Positions 24,004 through 32,867 are shown, numbered from the stretch's first letter. The stretch is DNA of 39,201 bases from Alphaproteobacteria bacterium (GCA_021324545.1 JAJPIX010000026.1:1-39201); one strand, 5' to 3'. Notes: a model not told the origin generated them from the letters alone. Numbers and translations: made by a program.

Positions 24004-24383
24004 TTGAGCGTTTCGAGATAGGCAGCCAGATCTTCGGCCTGTTCCTTGTTGGCGATTCCGGCAAATGCCATGCGGTTGCCGGGAACGACCTTGGCCGGAT
24101 TCATGATGTAGGCCTCAAGCTTCTCTTCCGTCCACACGATGCCGGAGCTTTTCATCGCGGGCGAATAATAGAAGTTCGGAGCGGTTGCGGCTTTCCGCCC
24201 GACAATCCCGAACAGATTGGGGCCCACCTTGTTGCCGGCGCCTTTCTCGGCGTTGTGGCAAATGGCGCAGCGGCCAAACAGCTCCTGGCCCTTTTTTGCA
24301 TCGGCCGCCTGAGCGGCGGCGATCATCAGGAAACCGAGCGAAGCTGCCCCCAGCAGTCGCCCGGCCATTCTTGCGCTTGTCAT
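24000..24383 (-). CDS. Periplasmic class I cytochrome c
   Basis: 127 residues. The signal peptide is about 26 residues (cut after AAAQA). The haem site is C39-A-I-C42-H43 and the distal ligand is probably M105 in GNRMAFAG. The segment GPNLFGIVGRKAA is typical of mitochondrial-type and c2/c550 cytochromes. It should shuttle electrons in the periplasm between the bc1 complex or a dehydrogenase and a terminal oxidase. The ATG has AAGGGG upstream. The frame is open much further, but that part is antisense-like and lacks protein character. It is coupled to the unknown secreted protein downstream. Confidence 0.92.
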   Translation of the reverse strand: MTSARMAGRLLGAASLGFLMIAAAQAADAKKGQELFGRCAICHNAEKGAGNKVGPNLFGIVGRKAATAPNFYYSPAMKSSGIVWTEEKLEAYIMNPAKVVPGNRMAFAGIANKEQAEDLAAYLETLK

Positions 24384-24415
24384 GTGATCCCCTTTTTTGA
24401 GACGGCAATTTCCGT

Positions 24416-24826
24416 TCAGCGCGGCGGCTGTGTGTTGGCGCTCTTGGCCGTTTCCAGCGCGGCGCGGAAGGCCACCGGATTGGCGATGTCGGGGATTTCG
24501 ACCGCATCGACGCCCGTGCCTTCGATGCGCAGATGGCCGTAACCCAGAATCCGTCCCCAGATGCCCTGTTCCACTTTCACGCCCTCGATATTGGGCAGGG
24601 CAACCTCGCTGGTGCTCAGCGCGATGAGGCCCTTTTTCTCCACGAAGCGGTGGCTGGTGACGCCGATCTCCGTCGTCCATTTGCGGATCATCATGGGAAT
24701 GGCGACCACAAGCCCGATCACCGTGCAGCCCAGAAGAATGGCCTTGAAGGTGTACCACCAGTGGAAATGGGCTTTGGCGACCAGCGTTTCGCCCTGGCCC
24801 AGCGAGCGTTCGATATAGGTGGACAT
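24416..24826 (-). CDS. PH-domain (bPH_2/YdbS-like) membrane protein
   Basis: 136 residues. A membrane segment spans about 28-47 (FKAILLGCTVIGLVVAIPMMI). After it comes a bacterial PH-like domain: TTEIGVTSHRFVEKKGLIAL, STSEVALPNIEGVKVEQGIWGRILGYGHLRIEGTG and a C-terminal helix. These proteins lie at the inner membrane and their function is mostly unknown. It ends 32 bases before the cytochrome c start, on the same strand, so it may be co-transcribed with it. Confidence 0.85.
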   Translation of the reverse strand: MSTYIERSLGQGETLVAKAHFHWWYTFKAILLGCTVIGLVVAIPMMIRKWTTEIGVTSHRFVEKKGLIALSTSEVALPNIEGVKVEQGIWGRILGYGHLRIEGTGVDAVEIPDIANPVAFRAALETAKSANTQPPR

Positions 24827-24887
24827 CAGCCTGACCCCTTCGTGACCGAAAGAATATATAGCCGCTGCCGGGGGCCGGCGGGAGGGG

Positions 24888-27320
24888 TCAGTCCCGTTCG
24901 TTCTCGGGCAGCAAAACCTCTCGCAAACCCTTGTGGTTGGGCTTGGATATGACGCCTTCTTCTTCCATGCGCTCGATCAGGCGGGCGGCCCTGTTGTAGC
25001 CGATTTCGAGCCGGCGCTGGATGTAGGAGGTCGTCGCCTTGCGTTCGCGCGCCACAATGGCAAGCGCGCGATCATAGAGCTCATCGCCGGAATCGCCGTT
25101 GCCGCCGCCATAGAGGCCGTAGGGGTCGTCGCCCTCTTCGTCGGGCTCTTCCGTCACCGCGTCCAGATATTCGGGCACGCCCTGCGTTTTCAGGAACTTC
25201 ACGACATCTTCGACTTCCCGGTCCGAAACGAAGGGGCCGTGAATGCGCCGGATGCGCCCGCCCGCCATCATGTAGAGCATGTCGCCCTGGCCCAGCAGCT
25301 GCTCGGCGCCCTGCTCGCCCAGGATCGTGCGGCTGTCCACCTTGCTGGTGACCTGGAAGGAAATGCGCGTGGGGAAGTTGGCCTTGATCGTGCCGGTGAT
25401 CACATCCACGGACGGCCGCTGCGTGGCCGCGATGAGATGTATGCCCGCCGCGCGCGCCATCTGCGCCAGCCGCTGCACCGCGCCCTCGATCTCCTTGCCG
25501 GAAATCATCATCAGGTCCGCCACCTCGTCCACCACGATGACGATGTAGGGCATGGGCGCGAATTCGAGCACTTCGTCTTCGTAGATCGGCTTTCCCGTAT
25601 CGCGATCAAAGCCGGTCTGCACCGTGCGCTTGAGCGTTTCGCCCTTTTCCCTGGCCTTCAGCACGCGATCGTTGAACGCTTCCACGCCGCGCACGCCAAG
25701 CTTGGACATCTTGCGATAGCGCTCTTCCATCTCGCGCACCGCCCATTTGAGCGCCACCACCGCCTTGCGCGGATCGGTCACCACGGGAGTCAAAAGATGC
25801 GGGATGCCTTCATAGACGGAAAGCTCGAGCATCTTGGGATCGATCAGGATCATGCGGCAATGCTCCGGCGCCATGCGATAGAGCAGCGACAGGATCATGG
25901 TGTTGAGGGCCACCGATTTGCCCGAGCCCGTGGTGCCGGCGATCAGCAGATGGGGCATTTTCGCAAGATCGGCCATCACCGGCTCGCCGCCGATGGTTTT
26001 GCCGAGCGCAAGAATCAGCGGTGCGCGCGCTTTTTCATATTCGTTGGAAGCAAGCAGCTCGCGCAGGAAAACCGTGTCCCGCTGCGGGTTGGGCAATTCG
26101 ATGCCCATCACGTTGCGGCCGGGAATGGTGGCGATGCGCGCGGCAACCGCGCTCATCGAACGGGCCACATCGTCGGCAAGCGAAATCACGCGCGAGGATT
26201 TCACGCCGGCCGCCGGCTCGAATTCATACAGCGTCACAACCGGTCCGGGGCGCACCGCCATCACGCGGCCCTTCACGCCGAAATCGGCCAGCACCGCTTC
26301 CAGCATGCGCGCGTTTTCTTCCAGCGCCTCGTCGGAAAGGCCGGAACGGTTGTGCAGATGCACCGGCTCCGCAAGAAGCCCAAGGGAAGGCAGCTGATAT
26401 TCGCCCGATGACAGATCCAGCGCCGGCTGCCGCGGCCGCTTAAGATTTGCCGCCGCCGCGATCCGGCGCGCTTCTTCGCGCTTGACCCGGCTTTGCGCGC
26501 GCGCTTCATCGGATTGGGCGGCCAGCCGTTCGGGCGCGTCGGAAAGCGCATATCCGCCGTCTTCGCCGTCCTCGAAATCTTCGGTGTCGTATTCGTATTC
26601 CCGCTCGTCGTCATAGTCGGGCTGGCGTGCGCGCCGGAATGAAAAGTTGCGCGCGCGGAGCAGCCCGGCAAGCCAGAAGAAGGCCGCCGGCACGTTCAGA
26701 ACCGCCCGCCCGATCGGTGAAAACCGCAGGCCCGTAGCCGCGAACGCAAGCGGCAGTCCTGCGGTAAAGAACAGCCCGGGCAGGGCATACCGCAGCCAAT
26801 CCATGTCATAGACGCGGGCCACATGCGTCGAAAGATTTTCGACGGAAATGCCGATGAGTCCGCCTGCGCCGGCCGGAAGGCCGTCCGGCCAGTTCAACAT
26901 GCCAAGGCCGGCGGCGACAAAAACCGTTCCCATTGGCCAGGCGATCGCGCGCAATCCCGCATGCCTGAGCTGCTTTCCGGCCAGCGCGCAGGCGCCCCAA
27001 ACGGCGGGCGCCGCCAGAAACGCAAGCGCGGCAAGACCGAAATATTCAAGAAGCTGATCGGCCATCTCGGCGCCCACGCCGCCCAGCCAGTTGGCGGCTG
27101 TCCGGCTGGTGGCGTTGTTCAGGCTGGGATCGCTGGCATGATAGCTCGCAAGCGCCAGCAGGGCCGCTGCAGCCGCCAGAAACAGCAAACCGCCCGCGCC
27201 ACGTAAAAGCGCCGCGCGTGTTGCGCGCGCAAATGTGCGGCGGGCCTCCGCCAGCGCATCAGCCAGGGCGCGTCTGCGCGAGAGCGGTTGATAAACGCCG
27301 GCCAGACGGTTGGGGCTCAA
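24888..27320 (-). CDS. ftsK: FtsK, DNA translocase
   Basis: 810 residues from a TTG start. Four membrane segments lie in the first 200 residues, followed by an acidic linker (DEREYEYDTEDFEDGEDGG), then the RecA-like motor. Walker A is GTTGSGKS, near residues 462-469; Walker B is in PYIVIVVDEVADLMM. The C-terminal gamma domain with AARLIERMEEEGVISKPNHKG reads KOPS sequences. It pumps DNA at the septum and activates XerCD at dif. The N-terminus is uncertain: the frame opens with TTG 27344, and TTG 27320 has a perfect AGGAG (27332-27328) at seven bases, so I prefer it; no ATG is near. A CtrA-like site lies upstream. Confidence 0.93.
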   Translation of the reverse strand: MSPNRLAGVYQPLSRRRALADALAEARRTFARATRAALLRGAGGLLFLAAAAALLALASYHASDPSLNNATSRTAANWLGGVGAEMADQLLEYFGLAALAFLAAPAVWGACALAGKQLRHAGLRAIAWPMGTVFVAAGLGMLNWPDGLPAGAGGLIGISVENLSTHVARVYDMDWLRYALPGLFFTAGLPLAFAATGLRFSPIGRAVLNVPAAFFWLAGLLRARNFSFRRARQPDYDDEREYEYDTEDFEDGEDGGYALSDAPERLAAQSDEARAQSRVKREEARRIAAAANLKRPRQPALDLSSGEYQLPSLGLLAEPVHLHNRSGLSDEALEENARMLEAVLADFGVKGRVMAVRPGPVVTLYEFEPAAGVKSSRVISLADDVARSMSAVAARIATIPGRNVMGIELPNPQRDTVFLRELLASNEYEKARAPLILALGKTIGGEPVMADLAKMPHLLIAGTTGSGKSVALNTMILSLLYRMAPEHCRMILIDPKMLELSVYEGIPHLLTPVVTDPRKAVVALKWAVREMEERYRKMSKLGVRGVEAFNDRVLKAREKGETLKRTVQTGFDRDTGKPIYEDEVLEFAPMPYIVIVVDEVADLMMISGKEIEGAVQRLAQMARAAGIHLIAATQRPSVDVITGTIKANFPTRISFQVTSKVDSRTILGEQGAEQLLGQGDMLYMMAGGRIRRIHGPFVSDREVEDVVKFLKTQGVPEYLDAVTEEPDEEGDDPYGLYGGGNGDSGDELYDRALAIVARERKATTSYIQRRLEIGYNRAARLIERMEEEGVISKPNHKGLREVLLPENERD

Positions 27321-27375
27321 GCGGCATCTCCTCGGAATGGGCAAACCCGCCCACTCTCAAGTCTCGCCATAATGG

Positions 27376-27390
27376 TTGATAAGTGGTTAA
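27376..27390. promoter_or_regulatory. CtrA-like site upstream of ftsK
   Basis: TTGA-N7-TTAA, or TTAA-N7-TCAA on the ftsK strand; one mismatch from the CtrA consensus TTAA-N7-TTAA. It is 56 bases before the preferred ftsK start. Just beside it is the small palindrome CCATAATGG (27367-27375). CtrA control of ftsK would be reasonable in a cell-cycle-regulated alphaproteobacterium, but this rests on the motif. Confidence 0.4.
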
Positions 27391-27444
27391 CGTCGGCGGA
27401 ATGCTGCCCAACCGTGCAGGATTCCGCCCAATCTGCAGCCGCCG

Positions 27445-28005
27445 TTACTGCACACTGGCATGGCCGGGCTTGATCGCCCCGCAATCGGCGCTCAGCCAAT
27501 GCGAGCTGAGGGTGCTGTGCATCTTCATGCTGTTGCCGTGGCCGCTGACATCGAAGTCGAAGGCGCCGCTGACGGTTTCGGGATTGGCGGCAACGATATT
27601 GATCGTGCCCGTCGTCGTTTCGCCGTCTCCCGTGCAGGTAAGATGCACGGTCTGGGCATTGGCGGAACTGGAAACCACCATCCGCTGGCAATTCTCGCTG
27701 TTGCCGTGCCGGGCCTCTTCCGCAGCGAAGCCCTTGTTGATCTCGTCCTGCGACACGCAATACTTCACCGTGCGCGCCTTGTTCATGGCGTTCATGCTGC
27801 TCTGCATCGCAGCCTGCATCCGGGCGCGCGCCTCCGGCGGCATCCTGGCCAGATCTTCCGGCGGGATGGGCGGCATTCCGCTCACCTGCGATTGGGTCGT
27901 TGTTTCCCAAAGCCCCGGCTTCACATTAAGGCTCGCGCCATAGGCCGAACCTGCGGCAAGGGCGGCTGCGCTTGCCAACACAACAAGAACGCTCATGCGT
28001 GACAT
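27445..28005 (-). CDS. Secreted DUF3617-family protein
   Basis: 186 residues. The signal peptide MSRMSVLVVLASAAALAAGSAYG is followed by ASLNVKPGLWETTTQSQVSGM, the DUF3617 start. Three cysteines follow in the mature part (YCVSQDE, ENCQRM and HLTCTGDG) and a fourth in SADCGAIKP. The function is unknown; these proteins are small periplasmic or envelope proteins of proteobacteria. ATG 28005 is used; ATG 27996 is nearly as good. It is divergent from the ubiquinone hydroxylase gene, with 87 bases between. Confidence 0.85.
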   Translation of the reverse strand: MSRMSVLVVLASAAALAAGSAYGASLNVKPGLWETTTQSQVSGMPPIPPEDLARMPPEARARMQAAMQSSMNAMNKARTVKYCVSQDEINKGFAAEEARHGNSENCQRMVVSSSANAQTVHLTCTGDGETTTGTINIVAANPETVSGAFDFDVSGHGNSMKMHSTLSSHWLSADCGAIKPGHASVQ

Positions 28006-28092
28006 GGACGAATCCCCGTTATCCGCCCGCGACACGCAGGCGCGTTGCGCACAATTTAACGGGGCGGACAATCCGGAGCAATCGCGGCTATA

Positions 28093-29346
28093 ATGAATAA
28101 AGACGAAAGACAGGCGATGAAACACGCTGAAAAAGCCGATGTCCTTGTCGCCGGCGGCGGGATGGTGGGGCTGACCCTTGGTCTTGCGCTGGCGCAGGGC
28201 GGATTGAAAACCGTTGTGGTGGATGCCCTGGCCAAATCGGCCGTGCTGGATGCCAAATTCGACGGGCGGGTCAGCGCGCTGTCCTATTCTTCCGTTCGCA
28301 TGTTCCGCGCCTTGGGCGTGTGGGCGCACCTAGCGCAATGGTCCCAGCCGATCAACGACATTCTGGTGACGGATGCCAGGCTGGGCGAAGCGCCGTCTCC
28401 TTTCTCCTTGCATTTCGATCATCGCGAAATCGGCGAGCCCATGGGCCACATCGCCGAGAACCGTCACATCCGCGCGAGCCTTTTCGAAGCGGCGAAATCG
28501 CATCCGCAACTTTCGCTGATCGCGCCGGCTTCGGTCACGGACCTGCAGAGTGAGGATGCGTGGGCGGTGGCCGCGCTTTCGGATGGCCGAACGATCAGGG
28601 CTTCGCTTGCGGTCGCGGCCGACGGGCGCGAATCTCCCATGCGGGAAAAGATGGGCATCGGCGTCGTCGGCTGGTCCTATCCGCAAACCGGCATTGTGGC
28701 CACCGTCGGGCATGAACGCCCGCACAACGGCACCGCTTATGAGCATTTCATGCCGTCCGGCCCGTTCGCCATCCTGCCCATGACCGGCAACCGTTCGTCG
28801 CTTGTCTGGACGGAACGCCGGGAGCTGGCGCCGCGCATGATGCAGTTGCCGGACGACGAATTCGATTCTGAGATCGCGCGCCGCTTTGGCGGCCATCTCG
28901 GCGCCACGAAATCCGTCGGGCCGCGCTGGAGCTATCCGCTCAGGTTCCATCTGGCGCGCGATTATGTGGCTGCGCGTTTTGCACTGGCCGGCGATGCGGC
29001 GCACGGCATCCATCCCATTGCGGGTCAGGGCCTCAATCTGGGGCTGAAGGACGCCGCGGCCCTTGCGGAAACCGTGCTCGATTCCGCGCGCCTGGGCATG
29101 GATATCGGCAACGCAGAAACGCTCGGCCGCTATGCCCGCTGGCGCCGCTTCGATTCATTTTCGCTGGCTGCCGCCACGGATGCATTGAACCGCCTGTTCT
29201 CCAACGATATCCCGCCCCTTCGGTTGGCGCGCGATGTGGGCTTGGGGATTGTTGACGCCATCGGTCCGTTGCGGCGCTTTTTCATGCGCCATGCGGGCGG
29301 CGACGTGGGAAAGCTGCCGCGTCTCCTGAAAGGCGAAGCGGCCTAG
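28093..29346 (+). CDS. UbiH/UbiF/COQ6-family FAD monooxygenase
   Basis: 417 residues. The dinucleotide fold motif is ADVLVAGGGMVGLTLGLAL (G21-G26), the DG motif is LAVAADGRESPMRE, and the FAD ribityl site is ALAGDAAHGIHPIAGQGLNLG. The family hydroxylates the ubiquinone ring; alphaproteobacteria use one or two such enzymes (UbiL, UbiH, UbiM), and the sequence alone does not fix which position is attacked. The start is ATG 28093; ATG 28117, eight codons later, would also give the full domain. It is convergent with a small membrane protein, both ending in the palindrome CTAG. Confidence 0.9.
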   Translation: MNKDERQAMKHAEKADVLVAGGGMVGLTLGLALAQGGLKTVVVDALAKSAVLDAKFDGRVSALSYSSVRMFRALGVWAHLAQWSQPINDILVTDARLGEAPSPFSLHFDHREIGEPMGHIAENRHIRASLFEAAKSHPQLSLIAPASVTDLQSEDAWAVAALSDGRTIRASLAVAADGRESPMREKMGIGVVGWSYPQTGIVATVGHERPHNGTAYEHFMPSGPFAILPMTGNRSSLVWTERRELAPRMMQLPDDEFDSEIARRFGGHLGATKSVGPRWSYPLRFHLARDYVAARFALAGDAAHGIHPIAGQGLNLGLKDAAALAETVLDSARLGMDIGNAETLGRYARWRRFDSFSLAAATDALNRLFSNDIPPLRLARDVGLGIVDAIGPLRRFFMRHAGGDVGKLPRLLKGEAA

Positions 29347-29732
29347 TTCAGCTTGTCCTTGCGGCGGGCCCGAAGCGCGGCCGGCAGTTCCCGGTAGAAT
29401 CCGCGCGCTTTCTGCAAGATGCTTTCCTGACGCGCAGCTTCGGCCTCTTCCCGCGAAGCGAACACCTCGCCTGCGAAGGTGAAACGGGTCACCGGCAATC
29501 CGGTGCGCTCGTCCGTCGTTTCGAAGGCGCCGACTTCCTCCACCTGCTCGGCGGCCACGCGCGCGGTGTGCCTGTAATGCGCTAGCGGATCGTGACGGTC
29601 GCGGATTTCGTCGCGCCTGCGCTCACGGTTGCGCATGTCGAAACGCGCGAGCGCGCCCAGAATCGGTCCCCGGAACCGGTAGAGCAGGATGACGGCAACG
29701 AGAAACGCCGCGGTAATGAAAAGATCCTGCAT
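29343..29732 (-). CDS. Small membrane protein of unknown function
   Basis: 129 residues. An N-terminal membrane segment DLFITAAFLVAVILLYRF is followed by a highly charged cytoplasmic part (ARFDMRNRERRRDEIRDRHD). The tail RTGLPVTRFTFAGEVFASREEAEAAR and ILQKARGFYRELPAALR is reminiscent of conserved alphaproteobacterial hypotheticals, but no function is known to me. It starts 58 bases downstream of zapE on the same strand and could be co-transcribed. Its stop (TAG) uses the same CTAG as the stop of the facing hydroxylase gene. Confidence 0.8.
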   Translation of the reverse strand: MQDLFITAAFLVAVILLYRFRGPILGALARFDMRNRERRRDEIRDRHDPLAHYRHTARVAAEQVEEVGAFETTDERTGLPVTRFTFAGEVFASREEAEAARQESILQKARGFYRELPAALRARRKDKLN

Positions 29733-29790
29733 GCGACAGCGTCCATGATGCCTGCGGCCATTATGTCCGGACCTCCCGGCGCGAACAATC

Positions 29791-30876
29791 TCATTGAATA
29801 TCCTGCGCGGCCAAGGTCCGGTGCCGGCGCCTCAGATAGTCGGCGCTTTGCATTTCAATCAGGCGCGAGGCCGTGCGGCGGAAGGCTTCGGCTCCGTCGC
29901 CCTCGGGGTAAAGACGGTCGGGCGAAGTTGCCGCCGAACAGAACAACTTCACGCCTTCGTCGTAAAGCGTATCGATCAGAAGCGAAAAGCGCCGGGCTTC
30001 GTTCCGCTGCGGCGGCTCCATGCGGGGAATATCGTCGATCATGACGGTGTGAAATGCATGGGCGATTGCAAGATAGTCGGCCCCCGCCAAAGGCCGCGCG
30101 CAGAGATCGGCGAAGGAAAACCGGGCCGCGCCGTTTGCTGCGCCCGGCACAGCGAGCCTGCGGCCAAGCACCTTGAGCGTCATGGGCGCGCCTTCGCCGC
30201 CCGCAATCGCCTTCCACAGCGTGTCCATTTTCGCGCGCGTCTGCGCTCCCAGCGGGCTGAGATAAAGGTCGCGCCCCGCCGCAAACAGCAGCCGGTAATC
30301 GGTCTTGCCGTTCAGCTCCACGATGTCGAGCTTCTGCTTCAGCAAATCCACGAAGGGCAGAAAAAGCTGACGGTTGAGCCCGCCCTCGTACAGGCTGTCG
30401 GGCGCGGTGTTGGAGGTCGCAACAACGACAACGCCCTGCGCGAAGATGCGGGCGAACAGCCGCCCCAGGATCATTGCGTCGGCGACGTCGGTCACCTGAA
30501 ATTCGTCAAAGCACAGAAGCACAAGGCTGCCGGTCATCGCCTGCGCCACGGGCGGAATCGGGTCGTCGGCGCCGCGGCTGCGAAACTCGTGAATGCGCGC
30601 GTGCACGTCCGCCATGAAGGCATTGAAGTGGATTCGCCGCTTGGCCGGTGTCGGCGCCGCCTCGAAAAAAAGATCCATCAGCATGGATTTGCCGCGGCCG
30701 ACATCGCCCCAGACATAAAGGCCGCGCGGGCCGCGGCGCCGGAACCAACCCTTCGGCCGATAGGCCGCCAGCGCGTCGGCCAGCGCCTGCAGCCTGAGCG
30801 CGGCGCGTTCCTGCAGCGCATCGGGCTTGAGCGCGCCGCGCAGCAGGCGCGCACGGTAGTCGTCGTAGAGCGTCAT
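29791..30876 (-). CDS. zapE: ZapE, AFG1-family cell-division ATPase
   Basis: 361 residues. Walker A is GDVGRGKS (57-64), Walker B is LLCFDEFQVTD (120-130), and the segments GGLNRQLFLPFVDLLKQKLD, DYLAIAHAFHTVMIDDIPRM and RRFSLLIDTLYDEGVKL are AFG1/ZapE hallmarks. In E. coli ZapE is recruited late to the Z ring and is needed for division at high temperature or low oxygen; the mitochondrial homologue AFG1/LACE1 helps turn over respiratory subunits. It overlaps the mch stop by one base (TGATG), so it is coupled to carbon-assimilation genes. Confidence 0.94.
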   Translation of the reverse strand: MTLYDDYRARLLRGALKPDALQERAALRLQALADALAAYRPKGWFRRRGPRGLYVWGDVGRGKSMLMDLFFEAAPTPAKRRIHFNAFMADVHARIHEFRSRGADDPIPPVAQAMTGSLVLLCFDEFQVTDVADAMILGRLFARIFAQGVVVVATSNTAPDSLYEGGLNRQLFLPFVDLLKQKLDIVELNGKTDYRLLFAAGRDLYLSPLGAQTRAKMDTLWKAIAGGEGAPMTLKVLGRRLAVPGAANGAARFSFADLCARPLAGADYLAIAHAFHTVMIDDIPRMEPPQRNEARRFSLLIDTLYDEGVKLFCSAATSPDRLYPEGDGAEAFRRTASRLIEMQSADYLRRRHRTLAAQDIQ

Positions 30877-31934
30877 CAGGATCGGCGCGGCATCAGCGCC
30901 CAGTAATCGAAATCGAGGACTATGGCATCCGGATATTCGCCGCCCTCGTTCCTGTCGGGAAAGCCGTCGCAGGGAAGATTCCTGGTGGCGACAAGCCGCA
31001 GCCTGAGCGCGCCGCAATCCGGCCGTCCGGCGATCTCCGCCTTGTCCAGCACCTGCGACCAGGCAAACACGGTGTCGCCGGCAAACAGCGGATGCGCATG
31101 GCGGCCGCCATTGATGCCAAGCAGCGAGATCGCGTTGGCAAGCCCGTTGAAGGAAAGCGCGCGCGCCAGGCTTATGACATGCCCGCCATAAACAAGCCGC
31201 CGCCCAAAGCGGCTTCCCTGTTCCGAGAACTGGTTGAAATGAACGCCTGCGGTGTTCTGATAAAGCCGCGCGGCCATCATGTGGTCGGCTTCTTCCACCG
31301 TGACGCCGTCCACATGATCGATCTTTTCGTCCGGCTCGTAATCGTCCCACAGCAGGGGGCTGCCGGCCGCAGCCGCATCATAACCCTCAAAGCGGATGTG
31401 CGAAGGAATGCGGAACTGGCTTGCGGAAACCGCGCCGGCAAGCTCGGGCACATGCATGTCGGAAACCTTTGCCGTCGGGTTGCGCTTTCGCACCATCACC
31501 CATCGCACATAGGAAAGAACGGTGGCGCCGGTCTCGTCCAGCCCCTCGGTGCGCACATACACGATGCCCGTCTCGCGGCTGGAATTTTCCTTCAGGCCGA
31601 TCACTTCCGACCGTGCCGAAAGGCTTGTCCCCGGATAGACCGGTTTCAGGAATCGGCCTTCCGCATAGCCAAGATTGGCGATGGCGTTGCGCGAGATGTC
31701 GGGAACCGATTTGCCGAAGATCGTGTGGAAGACGAGCAGATTGTCCAGCGGGCTTTGCGGATGGCCAAGCGTGCGCGCGAAGGCATCGGAGGATTGCAGC
31801 GCAAATCTTGGGCCGTAAAGGGCCGTGTAGAGCGCCCTGTCGCCCTGGGTCAGCGTGCGCGGGCTTGCATGGGCAATCGTCTGGCCCAGCCGGAAATCCT
31901 CGAAGAAATTGCCGTGCGAGCTTTTTGCGGTCAT
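30876..31934 (-). CDS. mch: Mch, mesaconyl-CoA hydratase (double MaoC domain)
   Basis: 352 residues with two hot-dog (MaoC-like) domains. The start FFEDFRLGQTIAHASPRTLT and the segment ALYTALYGPRFALQSSD are close to known mesaconyl-C1-CoA hydratases, as are SRETGIVYVRTEGLDETG, VRWVMVRKR and the second-domain NQFSEQGSRFGRRLVYGGHV. The enzyme reversibly hydrates mesaconyl-CoA to (2R,3S)-beta-methylmalyl-CoA in the ethylmalonyl-CoA pathway used for acetyl-CoA assimilation. It overlaps mcl2 by ATGA and zapE by one base. The pairing with mcl2 supports the pathway call; ccr, ecm, mcd and mcl1 are not in this window. Confidence 0.92.
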   Translation of the reverse strand: MTAKSSHGNFFEDFRLGQTIAHASPRTLTQGDRALYTALYGPRFALQSSDAFARTLGHPQSPLDNLLVFHTIFGKSVPDISRNAIANLGYAEGRFLKPVYPGTSLSARSEVIGLKENSSRETGIVYVRTEGLDETGATVLSYVRWVMVRKRNPTAKVSDMHVPELAGAVSASQFRIPSHIRFEGYDAAAAGSPLLWDDYEPDEKIDHVDGVTVEEADHMMAARLYQNTAGVHFNQFSEQGSRFGRRLVYGGHVISLARALSFNGLANAISLLGINGGRHAHPLFAGDTVFAWSQVLDKAEIAGRPDCGALRLRLVATRNLPCDGFPDRNEGGEYPDAIVLDFDYWALMPRRS

Positions 31935-32806
31935 GCGCGCTCGCGTTCGCTGATTGCATCCGCCAGCGCCACCGTGCGCCGCGCGATATCCGCATGCAGC
32001 CGTTCCACCATGCGGCCGTCGAGCGCGATGGCGCCCTTGTCCCGGTTCTCCGGAAGCTCGAAGGCGGCGATGATCTTGCGGGCGGCTTCCACCTCCTCGG
32101 CCGACGGCGCGAAGATCCTGTTGCATGCATCGATCTGCGCGGGGTGGATCAGTGTCTTGCCGTCAAAGCCGAACGCGCGGGCCTGCCGGCAGCTTTCGGC
32201 GAATCCCTCCGCGTCCTGGATGTCGTTGTGGACGCCGTCGATCGCGCCAAGGCCAAAGGCGCGCGCGGCCGCCACCGAGAGTCCCAGAGCGGTGGAAAGG
32301 TTTTGCCGGCCGGGCATATGAACGCCATGCAGTTCCTTGATCAGGTCGTTGGTGCCCATCACAAGGCAGGCAAGCCTTCCGCCGTGGCCCGCGATCGCGT
32401 CCACGTTCAGGATGGCGCGCGGGGTTTCGATCATGGCCCACAGCGCAATCTGCGGATCGGCCCCGGCAAGCCGCAGCCGCGCCTCCGCCATCTCAAGATC
32501 AAGCTCTGCCGAAACCTTGGGGATCAGAACGGCATCGGGCCGCGCGGCGGCTGCGGCCGCAAGGTCGTCCATCCCCCAGCTGCTCGAGAGGGCATTGATG
32601 CGAATGACCACTTCGCGCCTGCCAAAGCTGCGCGCGGCGACCGCCGCACAGACCTGGGCGCGTGCCGCATCCTTGGCGCCGGGCGCCACCGCATCCTCCA
32701 GGTCCAGAATCAGCGCATCGGCAGGAAGGCTGCGCGCCTTTTCCAGCGCCCGCGCGTTGGAGCCCGGCATGTAAAGCACGCTGCGGCGCGGCCGGATGTC
32801 GTTCAC
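31931..32806 (-). CDS. mcl2: Mcl2, (3S)-malyl-CoA thioesterase (CitE-like)
   Basis: 291 residues from GTG 32806, preceded by GGAG. The TIM-barrel HpcH/CitE fold begins RRSVLYMPGSNARALEKA, and DALILDLEDAVAP (about 30-42), LWAMIETPRAILN, LVMGTNDLIKELHG and GFDGKTLIHPAQID follow. This wording matches Rhodobacter Mcl2, which hydrolyses (S)-malyl-CoA to malate and CoA, rather than the longer Mcl1 lyase. Another CitE-like lyase activity cannot be excluded. It is coupled to mch by ATGA. Confidence 0.88.
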   Translation of the reverse strand: MNDIRPRRSVLYMPGSNARALEKARSLPADALILDLEDAVAPGAKDAARAQVCAAVAARSFGRREVVIRINALSSSWGMDDLAAAAAARPDAVLIPKVSAELDLEMAEARLRLAGADPQIALWAMIETPRAILNVDAIAGHGGRLACLVMGTNDLIKELHGVHMPGRQNLSTALGLSVAAARAFGLGAIDGVHNDIQDAEGFAESCRQARAFGFDGKTLIHPAQIDACNRIFAPSAEEVEAARKIIAAFELPENRDKGAIALDGRMVERLHADIARRTVALADAISERERA

Positions 32807-32867
32807 GGGGGCTCCGGGGAGACGGGACGGCCGAGATTTACGACAGGTCCAGGCCCGAACCAAGCGC

